Below, in pieces: positions 44,405-53,661 of a stretch of DNA of 64,000 nucleotides. Under the pieces are notes generated by a model. The model was not told where the DNA came from and did no database searches. It saw only the letters and a list, made by a program, of their open reading frames with translations. A program made the translations under genes and the position numbers. This DNA is from DASTEQ01 sp040905185 (GTDB lineage Bacteria > Chloroflexota > Limnocylindria > QHBO01): contig JBBDRZ010000006.1 of NCBI GenBank assembly GCA_040905185.1, forward strand, positions 1-64,000, written 5' to 3'. Position 1 is the stretch's first letter, and the number at the start of each line of letters is the position of its first letter.

Positions 44405-45171
44405 CGCCTCGCGGCCCCGGCCTTGGCCGCGGCCTTGGCCTTCAGAATCCCCGCTCGTGCCTTCGCCGCCTTCGCCTTACCCGCTTTCAAGGCAGCCTGG
44501 GCCTCACGATACGCGACCGTTTTCTCGATGTACGGGATGGCGGCTGGCGTGACGCAGCCCGTCTCTCCATGGTCGACAATGACCGGACCGATTTGACGAG
44601 CCGCATCGACGGCCTCTTCGCGCAGACCCTCGTTGCGCAGGGCGATGGCAATCAGCGCCCCGTTCATGGCATGCCGGGTTCGATTGCCGGCGTGTTCGAT
44701 TTCGCGCTCGATCTTCTCGAGCAGGTCGAGGAAGAACTCGTCCCGGAGGTTCGCGTCGCGGGCGGCGAGGACACCCACCAGATCCCAACCCGCCTGCGCG
44801 GTCCAATCGCGGGCCGACCTGATCCAACGCTCCATCCGGGCGCGGAGCCCGGGCGCCTGGCTCGCGACATCGGCGACAAACTCGTCTACCAGGGGGTAGT
44901 AGGCGATGTCCTCCATCCAGGCGTCCAGGTCGTCGTCGTTCATGCGGGCCGGATCAGCGACCATGCAGGCGAGCAGGCGGGCATCGACGTTCTCGGTGGC
45001 CCACAGCGAGAGGGCCAGGCCGTGATCGCGCCCGATCCGCTTGGCCATTGGCCGCAGTTCCTTGAATGCCACCCCGTACTGGTTCTCCCCGGCGCCGTGG
45101 CGGCGGTAGATGACCCGATTCCGCTCCGTGCCGGCGGTCTCGAGCTGAGCGAGGGCATCCCGGACGTCCAT
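44401..45171 (-). CDS. DNA alkylation repair protein (AlkD-like HEAT-repeat)
   Basis: 256 residues, helical HEAT-like protein of the DNA alkylation repair family: NRVIYRRHGAGENQYGVAFKELRPMAKRIGRDH, LALSLWATENVDARLLACMVAD and WDLVGVLAARD. The C terminus is a Lys/Ala-rich tail (~220-256) that could bind DNA. Glycosylase activity is inferred from the family. A TACCAT 6 nt before the ATG suggests a leaderless start. Confidence 0.85.
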   Translation of the reverse strand: MDVRDALAQLETAGTERNRVIYRRHGAGENQYGVAFKELRPMAKRIGRDHGLALSLWATENVDARLLACMVADPARMNDDDLDAWMEDIAYYPLVDEFVADVASQAPGLRARMERWIRSARDWTAQAGWDLVGVLAARDANLRDEFFLDLLEKIEREIEHAGNRTRHAMNGALIAIALRNEGLREEAVDAARQIGPVIVDHGETGCVTPAAIPYIEKTVAYREAQAALKAGKAKAAKARAGILKAKAAAKAGAARR

Positions 45172-45177
45172 GTTTCG

Positions 45178-45183
45178 ATGGTA
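45178..45183 (-). promoter_or_regulatory. Putative -10 element for the AlkD-like gene
   Basis: TACCAT on the minus strand, 6 nt before the ATG at 45171; divergent TAGGAT element serves the SIS gene 33 nt away. Confidence 0.45.
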
Positions 45184-45215
45184 GCGCGACCGCGTCCAGG
45201 CGACTGGCCGCCGCG

Positions 45216-45221
45216 TAGGAT
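45216..45221 (+). promoter_or_regulatory. Putative -10 element for the SIS-domain gene
   Basis: TAGGAT followed by 8 nt and the ATG at 45230; no Shine-Dalgarno. Confidence 0.45.
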
Positions 45222-45229
45222 CGGACCGA

Positions 45230-46414
45230 ATGTCTGCCGTCTCGCGTCCGGACCCGGATGCCGCGCTGCCCGGCGCCCCAGACCCATGGGCGCCGTCCGA
45301 AATTCCGGCCTGGCGCGACGGACCGCCGTACGCGATGACCGAGATGATCGACGCTGAGCCGGCCCTGGCCGCCCGCGTGGCGGATCGCCTCTTGTCCAGT
45401 CCCCCGCTGGAGGCCGTCGCCGATGCCCTCCGCGAGGCCGCTCACGACCGCCTGGCCATCACGACCACCGGATGCGGAACCAGCCAGCACGCGGCCATCG
45501 CGGTTGCGGCATTGCTTTCCGACGCGCTGGCCATCGCGGGATTGCCCGATGACCGGGTGTCCGCGGTGCAGGCTTTCGAGCTGTCGCGGTGGGTTCCGCG
45601 CGGCGGCGTGGTCGTGGCCGTGTCGCACGAGGGAGGAACGGCCGCCACCAACGACGCGCTGCGGGCCGCGGCGACCGCGGGCGCGGCGACCGTCCTCATC
45701 ACCGTCAGCGACCGCTCCCCCGGCGCCGCGTTGGCGGGCCGCGTCCTGGGCACCGAGGAGCAGGACCAGTCGTGGTGTCACACCGTCGGTTATCTGTCCC
45801 CGCTCGTCGTGGGGGCTTGCCTGCACGGTGCGTTGCGTGACGCAGCGCCGGTGCCCGAGGCCATCACGCGCCAGGTTGCGGCCGGATCCGATCCCTCCCG
45901 CGTGGATGGCATGGCCGCTGGACTCTCCTCCACCGATCGCCTGCTGGTGGTTGGCTCCGGCGCCGACTACGCGGCCGCCACGGAGCTGGCCCTCAAGGTC
46001 GAGGAGGGCGCGCGGCTGCCGGCGGTGGCCTACGAGCTGGAGACCATCCGCCACGGCCACCTGGCAGCGGCCACCGAACGGACCGGCCTGGTCATGGTTT
46101 TGACCGACGCCGAGGGGCGCGGCGCCGCCCTCCTGGACCGGGCCGCATCGGTCCTCCGTGCGGCAAACGCGCTCGGCATGCCGGCCGCCGTCATCGCCGC
46201 GGCGGATCTGGCAGGGGCACCTGAGCGTGCCCTGGCCACCGCGGGATGGCGATCGGTCACCCTCGAGCCCAGCCTGCCGCGAATCGTGGCCGCCACCCTG
46301 GCATCGGTCATCCCGCTCCAACTCCTGACCGAGCGACTGGCCCGGGCGCGAGGCACCAACCCGGATACCATCGGTCGCGAGGACCCGCGGCAAGCGGCTG
46401 CTGCGTCGGCTTGA
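45230..46414 (+). CDS. Double SIS-domain sugar isomerase/aminotransferase-like protein
   Basis: 394 residues with two SIS folds as in the isomerase half of GlmS and in AgaS: LAITTTGCGTSQHAAIAVAALLSD, VVAVSHEGGTAATNDALRAA with a Ser/Thr phosphosugar site, and LLVVGSGADYAAATELALKVEEGARLPAVAYELE (family E-x-KEG region). The glutaminase domain is absent. May isomerise or deaminate a phosphosugar, or bind one as a sensor; partner unclear among the Hut genes. Confidence 0.82.
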   Translation: MSAVSRPDPDAALPGAPDPWAPSEIPAWRDGPPYAMTEMIDAEPALAARVADRLLSSPPLEAVADALREAAHDRLAITTTGCGTSQHAAIAVAALLSDALAIAGLPDDRVSAVQAFELSRWVPRGGVVVAVSHEGGTAATNDALRAAATAGAATVLITVSDRSPGAALAGRVLGTEEQDQSWCHTVGYLSPLVVGACLHGALRDAAPVPEAITRQVAAGSDPSRVDGMAAGLSSTDRLLVVGSGADYAAATELALKVEEGARLPAVAYELETIRHGHLAAATERTGLVMVLTDAEGRGAALLDRAASVLRAANALGMPAAVIAAADLAGAPERALATAGWRSVTLEPSLPRIVAATLASVIPLQLLTERLARARGTNPDTIGREDPRQAAAASA

Positions 46415-46430
46415 GCGCGGCTCGCCCACC

Positions 46431-46436
46431 TATGAT
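46431..46436 (+). promoter_or_regulatory. Putative -10 element for leaderless ftcD
   Basis: TATGAT with 6 nt to the GTG start of ftcD. Confidence 0.5.
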
Positions 46437-46442
46437 CGGTCC

Positions 46443-47357
46443 GTGGCTAGCCTGATCGAGTGCGTGCCCAACTTCAGTGAGGGTCGACGACCCGAGGTGT
46501 TGGACGAGATCACCCGGGCTATCCGTCAGATCGACGGGGTGAGCCTCCTCGACGCCAGCCGCGATGAGTCGCACAACCGGAGCGTGGTGACCTTCGCCGG
46601 CGGCCCCGAACCGGTGGTCCGGGCAGCCATGGCGGCCGTCGGACGCGCGCTGGAGCTCATCGACATGGAGCAGCAGACCGGCGCGCACCCGCGCATCGGG
46701 GCGGTCGACGTCATTCCCTTCGTGCCACTGGGGGACACCCGGATGGAGGAATGCGTGGACCTGGCACGCCGCTTCGGGGAGCAGCTGGCCAAAGTGTTCG
46801 CGCTCCCGGTCTACCTGTACGGGGAGGCGGCCCTCCGTCCGGAGCGGCGCCGCCTGGCCGACATCCGGCGCGGCCAGTACGAGGCGTTGAAAGAGGAGAT
46901 CGGGATCAACCCCGACCGCGCCCCCGACTTCGGGCCGGCGCGCCTCCACCCCCGCGGCGGCGCGGTTGCGGTGGGCGCCCGCAAGCCGCTCATCGCGTTC
47001 AACCTGAACCTGGCCACCGACGACGTAGAGATCGCCCAGCGCATCGCAGAGACGATCCGCGAGTCTTCGGGCGGGCTGCCGGCGGTGCAGGCCATGGGCG
47101 TCCTGGTGGCGACTCCCGACGGCCGGCAGGTGGCCCAGGTCAGCATGAACCTCGCCGACTGGGAGCAGACCGGGATCCCGCGGGTGGTGCACGAAGTCCG
47201 CCGCCTGGCCCGCCAAGCGGGCACCGATATCGACCACGCCGAGCTGATCGGCCTGGCCCCCACCGCGGCGTTGCTCGAGGTGACAGCCGATGCGCTGGGG
47301 CTCCGCAACTTCAGCGCCGACCAGGCGCTCGAGCTGCGGTTGGCGCAGGACCGATAG
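46443..47357 (+). CDS. ftcD: Glutamate formimidoyltransferase
   Basis: 304 residues, the formiminotransferase domains only (N and C halves), so the cyclodeaminase step needs the separate FchA. Moves the formimino group of formiminoglutamate to tetrahydrofolate. Motifs: ECVPNFSEGRRPEVLDEI, LLDASRDESHNRSVVTFAG, GAHPRIGAVDVIPFVPL (catalytic His), and RKPLIAFNLNLATDDVEIAQRIA. GTG start. The product links histidine breakdown to the one-carbon pool. Confidence 0.95.
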   Translation: MASLIECVPNFSEGRRPEVLDEITRAIRQIDGVSLLDASRDESHNRSVVTFAGGPEPVVRAAMAAVGRALELIDMEQQTGAHPRIGAVDVIPFVPLGDTRMEECVDLARRFGEQLAKVFALPVYLYGEAALRPERRRLADIRRGQYEALKEEIGINPDRAPDFGPARLHPRGGAVAVGARKPLIAFNLNLATDDVEIAQRIAETIRESSGGLPAVQAMGVLVATPDGRQVAQVSMNLADWEQTGIPRVVHEVRRLARQAGTDIDHAELIGLAPTAALLEVTADALGLRNFSADQALELRLAQDR

Positions 47358-47365
47358 GTTCCAGG

Positions 47366-48559
47366 ATGTCCGTGAATCGGGCGCTGCTCCTGAGCCTTAT
47401 GGTGGGCGCGGCGGGCTGGGCGGCGATCTGGTTCAGCACCGACGCACGAGCCGGATGGGACTCACTCGTCTACCACAAGTACGCGTTTGAGTACGCTGGG
47501 CTGCCCTCTGAGCAGCAGGACGCGCTCGGTTGGAGGCTGTTCACCCGCTACGGATCTCCGAACTTGGTGCTGTACATAACCGAGGCGCTTGACGGCCACG
47601 AGTGGAGTTTTGACCTGAGGCCGGAGCAAGGTCGCTGGGGGCTCCAATACCGAATGCGACCGGCGTACCCGACCCTGGTTGCCGCGGCATATCCGGTGCT
47701 GGGGACGCGGGCACCCCTCGCGATTAGTGCGTTTGCTGTCGCATTGTTCGTGGCGACCACATTTGTCGGCCTCCTGATGCTGGCCGGCCTGCGTGTCGCC
47801 GTGATCGCCACCGGCCTTGGGATCTTCAATGTCCTGTTCACCCAGTGGCTGGTGGCCCTGATGACGGATGGCTTGGCGATCAGCCTGTGGGCCGTCACGC
47901 TCACGACCGGGGCGCTATGGATATCACAGCGCCGACCTGTTTGGCTGGTAGCCCTTGGCCTTGCCGTGCTGGCCCTGTGCTTCACTCGCCCAATCGGTGT
48001 CTTGGCACCTGCCGTGTTCGGCCTGAGTGCCATCGGGGCGGCGCTAGCCCGGGCCGACGAGTGGCGACGGTTCCTCGTCGCCGCCGTTGTGGCCGCGGTG
48101 CCTGCCCTGGCGGTCACCACGTTCTTTGCGGCTGCCGGATTTCCCGGATTCTTCGACCTCCTGCAGGACCTTCCAACCGGCCATTTCAGCACACCTGATA
48201 TCGCTGACCCAGTCGGGTGGACCGTGTCCAACGTCGGATATCAGGTCACACAGACGCTGCTTGTAGGCCTGCTTGCGCGGCCGCTCGTGCTGGCGCTGGT
48301 TGCGGGTGCCGTCGCGGGATTGTTTCTCACTGGTCGGTGGTGGACGGCGCCGTTCCTCGCCTCGCTGCTCGTCATTCCCATCTCCTACGTTGTCCATCCG
48401 GAAACGTCTGAGCTAGCCAGGACGCTCGCGCCAGCGTGGGTGAGCGTTCATGCAGGGCTCGCGTTGTTCGTCGTGTTGGGAGCAATCCGATGGCGGGCGC
48501 GCGTTCTCGAGCTCGCTGATCGGCTGACACGGCACGAAACAGCGACTCCCGCCGCATGA
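47366..48559 (+). CDS. Polytopic membrane protein, possibly GT-C glycosyltransferase-like
   Basis: 397 residues from ATG 47366, about nine membrane segments. An N-terminal lumenal-type loop after helix 1 (STDARAGWDSLVYHKYAFEYAG) is reminiscent of GT-C mannosyltransferases, but no firm motif is seen. By eye its base composition is less GC-rich and its codon choice less extreme than ftcD and argS on either side, a hint of later acquisition. Its stop overlaps the argS start (ATGA). Confidence 0.68.
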   Translation: MSVNRALLLSLMVGAAGWAAIWFSTDARAGWDSLVYHKYAFEYAGLPSEQQDALGWRLFTRYGSPNLVLYITEALDGHEWSFDLRPEQGRWGLQYRMRPAYPTLVAAAYPVLGTRAPLAISAFAVALFVATTFVGLLMLAGLRVAVIATGLGIFNVLFTQWLVALMTDGLAISLWAVTLTTGALWISQRRPVWLVALGLAVLALCFTRPIGVLAPAVFGLSAIGAALARADEWRRFLVAAVVAAVPALAVTTFFAAAGFPGFFDLLQDLPTGHFSTPDIADPVGWTVSNVGYQVTQTLLVGLLARPLVLALVAGAVAGLFLTGRWWTAPFLASLLVIPISYVVHPETSELARTLAPAWVSVHAGLALFVVLGAIRWRARVLELADRLTRHETATPAA

Positions 48560-50181
48560 CACTTCGGGGCGAACTGCGGAACGCGGTGGTGGCCGCCCGA
48601 GACCGCGCGGTGGCGGCCGGGGAGCTGGTGCTCCCCGAGGGAGCGGCACTCCCCGAGCCGAGCGTCGAGCGGCCGGCGCTGGCCGAGCACGGTGACTACG
48701 CCACCAATGCGGCCATGCAGCTGGCACCCCTCGCGCGATCCTCACCGCTGGCCATTGCCGAGACGCTGGTCCGTCACCTCGAAGCGCCGGCTGGGGTGGG
48801 AGCGGCCACCGTGGAGCGGCCGGGGTTCATCAACTGGCGCCTCGATCCGGGCTGGGTCGCAGACCAGGTCCCGGCCATCCTGGCCGCCGGACCGGATTGG
48901 GGCCGGTCGGACGGGCTGGCCGGCGAGCGCATCAACGTCGAGTTCATCAGCGCCAACCCCACCGGTCCACTCCACATCGGCAACGGGCGCGGTGGTTTCA
49001 TCGGCGACACGCTGGCCAACCTGCTCGCGGCCGCCGGGGCGGATGTGACCCGCGAGTACTACGTCAACGACTACGGGAGCCAGGTCCGCGACTTCGGACA
49101 ATCGGTGTACCTGGCGCGGACCGGCCAGTCCGGCGAAGCCGGGTACCGGGGCGCCTACATCGGTCAGCTGGCAGCGGACGTGCCGGACGACGCGCTGGCA
49201 TCGGCCAACCCGTTGGAGGCCATCGGGGAGTGGGCCTGGAACCGGGTCTACGACGACATCAAGCGCACCATCAGCCGGCTCGGGATGCGCATCGACGTCT
49301 GGCGCTCCGAGCGCGAGCTGCACGAGGCGGGAGAGGTCAGCGCGGCCATCGATCGGCTTCGGAGGGCAGGCCACGTGTACGAGAGCGAGGGGGCGACCTG
49401 GTTCCGCTCCACCACCTTTGGCGACGACAAGGACCGGGTGCTCATCCGCTCCAATGGCCAGCCGACGTACTTCGCGGCCGACATTGCGTACCTGCTCGAC
49501 AAGTTCGAGCGTGGGTTCGGCCGCCTCATCTACATCCTGGGCCCGGACCACCACGGGGCCATCGCCCGCTGGAAGGGAGCGGCTGCCGGCCTGGGCCATG
49601 ACCCGGACGCGGTGGAGTTCATCATCTATCAGCACGTGTCGCTGGCCGGCGGTGCGGCGATGAGCAAACGCGAGGGCAGCTTCGTGACCCTCGATGAGCT
49701 GGTCGACGAGGTGGGCGCTGACGCGACCCGATTCCTGTTCACCCTGCGCTCGGCGAACCAGCATCTGGAGTTCGACCTCGAGCTGGCCCGCCAGCAGTCG
49801 AACGAAAACCCGGTCTATTACGTTCAGTACGCCCACGCTCGCTGTTCGTCGATCCTCCGTCAGCCGGCCGCGGCGGCGCTGCCGGACAGCCCCGGAGAGG
49901 CCGCGTCGCGGCTGACCCATCCGGCCGAGCAGGCGCTCATCCGGCACCTGATCCGCTTGCCGGAGGTGGTCGCGGACTCCGCCATGCGACGCGAGACGCA
50001 CGAGCTCCCGCGATACGCGATGGAGGTCGCCAACCTGTTCAGCCAGTTCTACCGCGACTGCCGGGTCCTGACCGATGACGCAACGCTCAGCACGGCGCGC
50101 CTGGCCGTGGTGCGGGCCACCCGCCAGGTGCTCGCGAACAGCCTGGGCTTGGTCGGCGTGCGCGCGCCGGACTCGATGTAG
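48556..50181 (+). CDS. argS: Arginyl-tRNA synthetase
   Basis: 541 residues, class I. N-terminal Add-1 domain, HIGH motif as HIGN at 140-143 within SANPTGPLHIGNGRGG, KMSKS motif as AMSKREG, and C-terminal anticodon helices with QYAHARCSSILRQ. Coupled to the membrane-protein gene upstream (ATGA). Confidence 0.96.
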   Translation: MTLRGELRNAVVAARDRAVAAGELVLPEGAALPEPSVERPALAEHGDYATNAAMQLAPLARSSPLAIAETLVRHLEAPAGVGAATVERPGFINWRLDPGWVADQVPAILAAGPDWGRSDGLAGERINVEFISANPTGPLHIGNGRGGFIGDTLANLLAAAGADVTREYYVNDYGSQVRDFGQSVYLARTGQSGEAGYRGAYIGQLAADVPDDALASANPLEAIGEWAWNRVYDDIKRTISRLGMRIDVWRSERELHEAGEVSAAIDRLRRAGHVYESEGATWFRSTTFGDDKDRVLIRSNGQPTYFAADIAYLLDKFERGFGRLIYILGPDHHGAIARWKGAAAGLGHDPDAVEFIIYQHVSLAGGAAMSKREGSFVTLDELVDEVGADATRFLFTLRSANQHLEFDLELARQQSNENPVYYVQYAHARCSSILRQPAAAALPDSPGEAASRLTHPAEQALIRHLIRLPEVVADSAMRRETHELPRYAMEVANLFSQFYRDCRVLTDDATLSTARLAVVRATRQVLANSLGLVGVRAPDSM

Positions 50182-50201
50182 CGATCCGGCGGGCCGCCGG
50201 G

Positions 50202-51470
50202 TCAGAGGGGCGCGCCGACCAGCGCTTCCGCCAATGCCTGGGTCGAGGCCTGGGTGACGACGATCTCCGTGTCGCTGATCCGGTTCAGGTGGCCGAACAG
50301 CCGCAGCGTCTCGAGGGCGTCGGCGTATGCGGCCTCGAACTGGTCCGCGTCCACCGGGGTGTCCCATGCCACGCGCAGCACGACGGCCACCTCCCCTTCC
50401 GGCGAGACCAGGGCGGTCACCCGGTCACCGCCCCAACCGGCGGCGGCCGTGTCCGCATCGGCCTGGTCCAGGCCATGATGGGCCAGCCAGATCGCGATCA
50501 TGGCCTCGCCCAGGGTCGTGTCCTCGACGATGTCGACGCCCAGGGCGCGCACGTCAGGGTCGATTTCGGGCACGACCACCGGCAGGTCGTTCTCGACATA
50601 TGACCGGAAGTGGAGCACCTGCTCGGTGGAGACGGGCGGGTCGGCCCACGCCTCGTCGACTGCGGCAAAGCCGCCACGCGCGTAGAGCTGGGCCACGAAA
50701 TCGGTCCCCGCCAGGTAGGGGAACTCGAGCTGGCGAAGCATCCAGTCGGGCACGCCCGTGGTGTCGGGGAGCGGCGTCTGGCTGATCTCGAGAAGGTCCT
50801 CGGCCCGGAGGTGATCGATGGCCCACAGGACCATGGCCGTCGTCGCGTCGCCCTCGACCAGCCCCAGCCGCGCGAACGCGCCGTCGTCGTCGCCATCTGC
50901 GTCAAGCTCCATCGAGTCGATCCCGAATGCCGCGTCCTGCAGGGCGTGGGTGTACTCGTGGGCGTAGGTCACCTGGGCCTCCGGGGTGAGCCCGGCGCCG
51001 GACACGATCACCATGGACTGGGTCACGTCGTCGTAATACCCGAGCACCTGGCCCGAGAGGAGCTGGAGCTGGAGGGCGGCCACGTCCTGGTCGGCGGTCA
51101 GGAGGCCCAGCCCCTGCAGGAGGGCATTGTCGGCGGCGACCTCATCGGCCGGGTAATCCTGGACGAACTGATCGGCCAACCGCCGCTCGACCTCGGCTCG
51201 GGAGACGAACTCGGCCGGACCGATGTCGGCCGGGGGCAGGTCGCGCAGGTCGGCGACGTCGGCCTCCAGTGCCGCCAGCACATCCTCGATGTCGGGCGAT
51301 GGCCCACCGCTGGGCTCGGGCGTGGCGCTCGGCGCGGGGAGCGGCGTGGCGCTGGCCAGGGGTCCAATCGCGATCGGCACGCCGAAGGCGCGCAGGGTCA
51401 GGACCGTGATCAGGGCGAGGGTCAAGACCAGGGTCACGACGGCGATCAGGCGCCGGGCGAGAGGCGGCAT
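50202..51470 (-). CDS. Secreted or membrane-anchored zincin-like metalloprotease
   Basis: 422 residues. One N-terminal membrane helix (~8-30), Ala/Pro linker, then a mixed domain with the zinc motif HEYTH (His171-Glu172-x-x-His175) and a Glu206 in LVEGDATTAM as probable third ligand. The C-terminal half has GTDFVAQLYARGGFAAVDEAW and a duplicated-looking strand region. The family is not recognised beyond the zincin hallmark; protease activity is inferred. Convergent with argS across 20 nt. Confidence 0.75.
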   Translation of the reverse strand: MPPLARRLIAVVTLVLTLALITVLTLRAFGVPIAIGPLASATPLPAPSATPEPSGGPSPDIEDVLAALEADVADLRDLPPADIGPAEFVSRAEVERRLADQFVQDYPADEVAADNALLQGLGLLTADQDVAALQLQLLSGQVLGYYDDVTQSMVIVSGAGLTPEAQVTYAHEYTHALQDAAFGIDSMELDADGDDDGAFARLGLVEGDATTAMVLWAIDHLRAEDLLEISQTPLPDTTGVPDWMLRQLEFPYLAGTDFVAQLYARGGFAAVDEAWADPPVSTEQVLHFRSYVENDLPVVVPEIDPDVRALGVDIVEDTTLGEAMIAIWLAHHGLDQADADTAAAGWGGDRVTALVSPEGEVAVVLRVAWDTPVDADQFEAAYADALETLRLFGHLNRISDTEIVVTQASTQALAEALVGAPL

Positions 51471-51602
51471 CGGTCAGGCATTCTGGCATGAAAGGTTCAG
51501 GTTTCTTCACATCGGCGCGGTTGTGGCTTCATGTCCGACGTCTACCTTGAGCATGTGAGTCAGAGATCCTTCGGGATTTCTCCTCCACCCTCCCTCCTTC
51601 GG

Positions 51603-51632
51603 GCGCCGGTGTCATTGGGCGGGCACCGGCGC
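51603..51632 (+). terminator. Hairpin with short T-run ahead of the MBL gene
   Basis: GCGCCGGTG (51603-51611) and CACCGGCGC (51624-51632) form a perfect 9 bp stem, followed by TCGTGCTTTTCT. It looks like a terminator on the plus strand, yet no plus-strand gene precedes it. A UUCG-loop hairpin lies 20 nt earlier (51563-51582). Confidence 0.5.
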
Positions 51633-51659
51633 TCGTGCTTTTCTGGCGCGGTTGTGGGG

Positions 51660-51665
51660 TAGCAT
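51660..51665 (+). promoter_or_regulatory. Putative -10 element for the MBL gene
   Basis: TAGCAT with 9 nt to the GTG start; no Shine-Dalgarno. Confidence 0.45.
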
Positions 51666-51674
51666 CGGTCACCC

Positions 51675-52316
51675 GTGGAGATCACCTGGTACGGCCGCGC
51701 GTGCTTCCGGCTCAAGGGCCGCCGCGCGACGGTCATCACCGACCCCTGTCCGCCCAAGACCGGGTTCGTGGCCGGCAAGCACGATGTCGACCTGCTCACC
51801 ATCTCCCACCACCATGCGGATCACGCCTACACCCGCTCCATCAGCGCCGGGCTGACCCTGACCCGGCCCGGCGAGTACGAGTTCGCCGACCTCCTGGTCA
51901 CCGGGGTGAAGACCTGGCACGACGCGGCCGAGGGGACCGAGCGGGGCGAGAACGTCATCTTCGCCTTCGAAATCGACGGGGTTCACGTCTGCCACCTGGG
52001 CGACCTGGGCCACCTGCTGACCGATGAGCAGCTCCACGAGCTGGGACCTATCGACGTGCTGCTGGTGCCGGCCGGCGGGCAGACGACCATCTCGCCGGCC
52101 GAGGCGGCCGAGGTGGTCGCTCAGCTGGAACCGAAGGTCGTCATCCCCATGCACTTTGCCACCGACGGTGGCTCGAAGGATCTGCTGGGGCCGGAAACCT
52201 TCCTCCACGAGCTGGCCACCGAGCCGATCCGGCTGCCGAAGGCCAGCCTGACCCCGACCACCCTCCCCGAGGAGACCCAGGTCGTCCTGCTCGAGGCGCG
52301 CGGCCGGACCGGCTGA
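51675..52316 (+). CDS. MBL-fold metal-dependent hydrolase (UlaG-like)
   Basis: 213 residues, GTG start. Metallo-beta-lactamase fold with the metal motif HHHADH (residues 45-50), a Thr/His strand GVKTWHDAAEG, HLGDLGHLLTDEQ and a final PMHFATD His. Short, cytoplasmic, of the family often annotated as UlaG-like or Zn-dependent hydrolase; substrate unknown. Stands alone upstream of the two surface-protein genes. Confidence 0.87.
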   Translation: MEITWYGRACFRLKGRRATVITDPCPPKTGFVAGKHDVDLLTISHHHADHAYTRSISAGLTLTRPGEYEFADLLVTGVKTWHDAAEGTERGENVIFAFEIDGVHVCHLGDLGHLLTDEQLHELGPIDVLLVPAGGQTTISPAEAAEVVAQLEPKVVIPMHFATDGGSKDLLGPETFLHELATEPIRLPKASLTPTTLPEETQVVLLEARGRTG

Positions 52317-52374
52317 CGGGTCTCCCGGCAGTCGGATTGGCGGGAGGGGTACTTCGGTCCTAGGACCCTTCACC

Positions 52375-52578
52375 AGTACCGATGGGGACCATTGGTGCTT
52401 GGGCGCACCATTAACTGCGAGAGCGTCTGCACTAGACCCCACCGGACTATTCGACGAGCTGTCAGAAAGTACTAGGCAAGCCAGGACCTAGCCTGTATCT
52501 TTCGGCTCCGAATACCCCAGGGGGGCCGGTCAGCGGACGCTGCCGGAACCAAGGGGGCAACCGAAAAGGAGACCGGCA
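52375..52578 (+). promoter_or_regulatory. Long conserved leader of surface-protein gene 1
   Basis: About 204 nt that closely resemble the leader of gene 2. Shared blocks in order: AGTAC-x-GATGGGG; a TGGTGC (52393-52398) / GCACCA (52405-52410) hairpin with variable 6 nt loop; AAAGTACTAGGCAA (52466-52479); a GGGGGCCGG-CAGCGGA-GC-GCCGGAACC block (~52520-52550); and AAGGAG before the TTG. Spacing to the start is nearly identical in both. Could be a structured 5' UTR or duplicated promoter region. I could not match it to a known riboswitch. 52317-52374 holds nothing recognised. Confidence 0.6.
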
Positions 52579-53286
<708 letters not shown>

Positions 53287-53292
53287 CCCGTC

Positions 53293-53323
53293 GTCAGGCC
53301 CCCGGACAACCCGGGGGCCTGAT
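53293..53323 (+). terminator. Terminator-like hairpin after surface gene 1
   Basis: TCAGGCCCCCGG-ACAAC-CCGGGGGCCTGA, a 12 bp perfect stem beginning 7 nt after the stop. No T-run. The same stem sequence follows gene 2. Confidence 0.75.
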
Positions 53324-53451
53324 CGGTTCCTCGAGTTCGCCTTTCCTCGAGTCGCCGATTCATCCAGCCCCCCTGGCAGGGACGGGGTACGGGTCAAACC
53401 GTACCCCGTTCTCTGTTGTGGCCTATAGCCGGGCACACCTGCCACTCAGGT

Positions 53452-53661
53452 AGTACTGATGGGGGCGACTGGTGCTCGCGCGCACCACTAACAGCGGGCT
53501 GCCCGGACTGGTCCCCACCGCAGCCCACCGGACCTCCCGGCGGATCGGAAAAAGGTACTAGGCAACCCCCGTACCCGCGTGTACTGTTCAACCCCGAACG
53601 CCCAAGGGGGCCGGCCAGCGGATGCCGCCGGAACCAGGGAAAATCAGAAGGAGATCCGGCA
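53452..53661 (+). promoter_or_regulatory. Long conserved leader of surface-protein gene 2
   Basis: Second copy of the leader: AGTAC at 53452, TGGTGC (53470-53475) / GCACCA (53482-53487), AAAGGTACTAGGCAA (53551-53565), the GGGGGCCGG...GCCGGAACC block (~53605-53635), and AGAAGGAG before the TTG. Here GGTAC/GTACC flank the TAGGCAA block. The rest of the 375 nt gap (53324-53451) holds nothing I can name. Confidence 0.6.
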
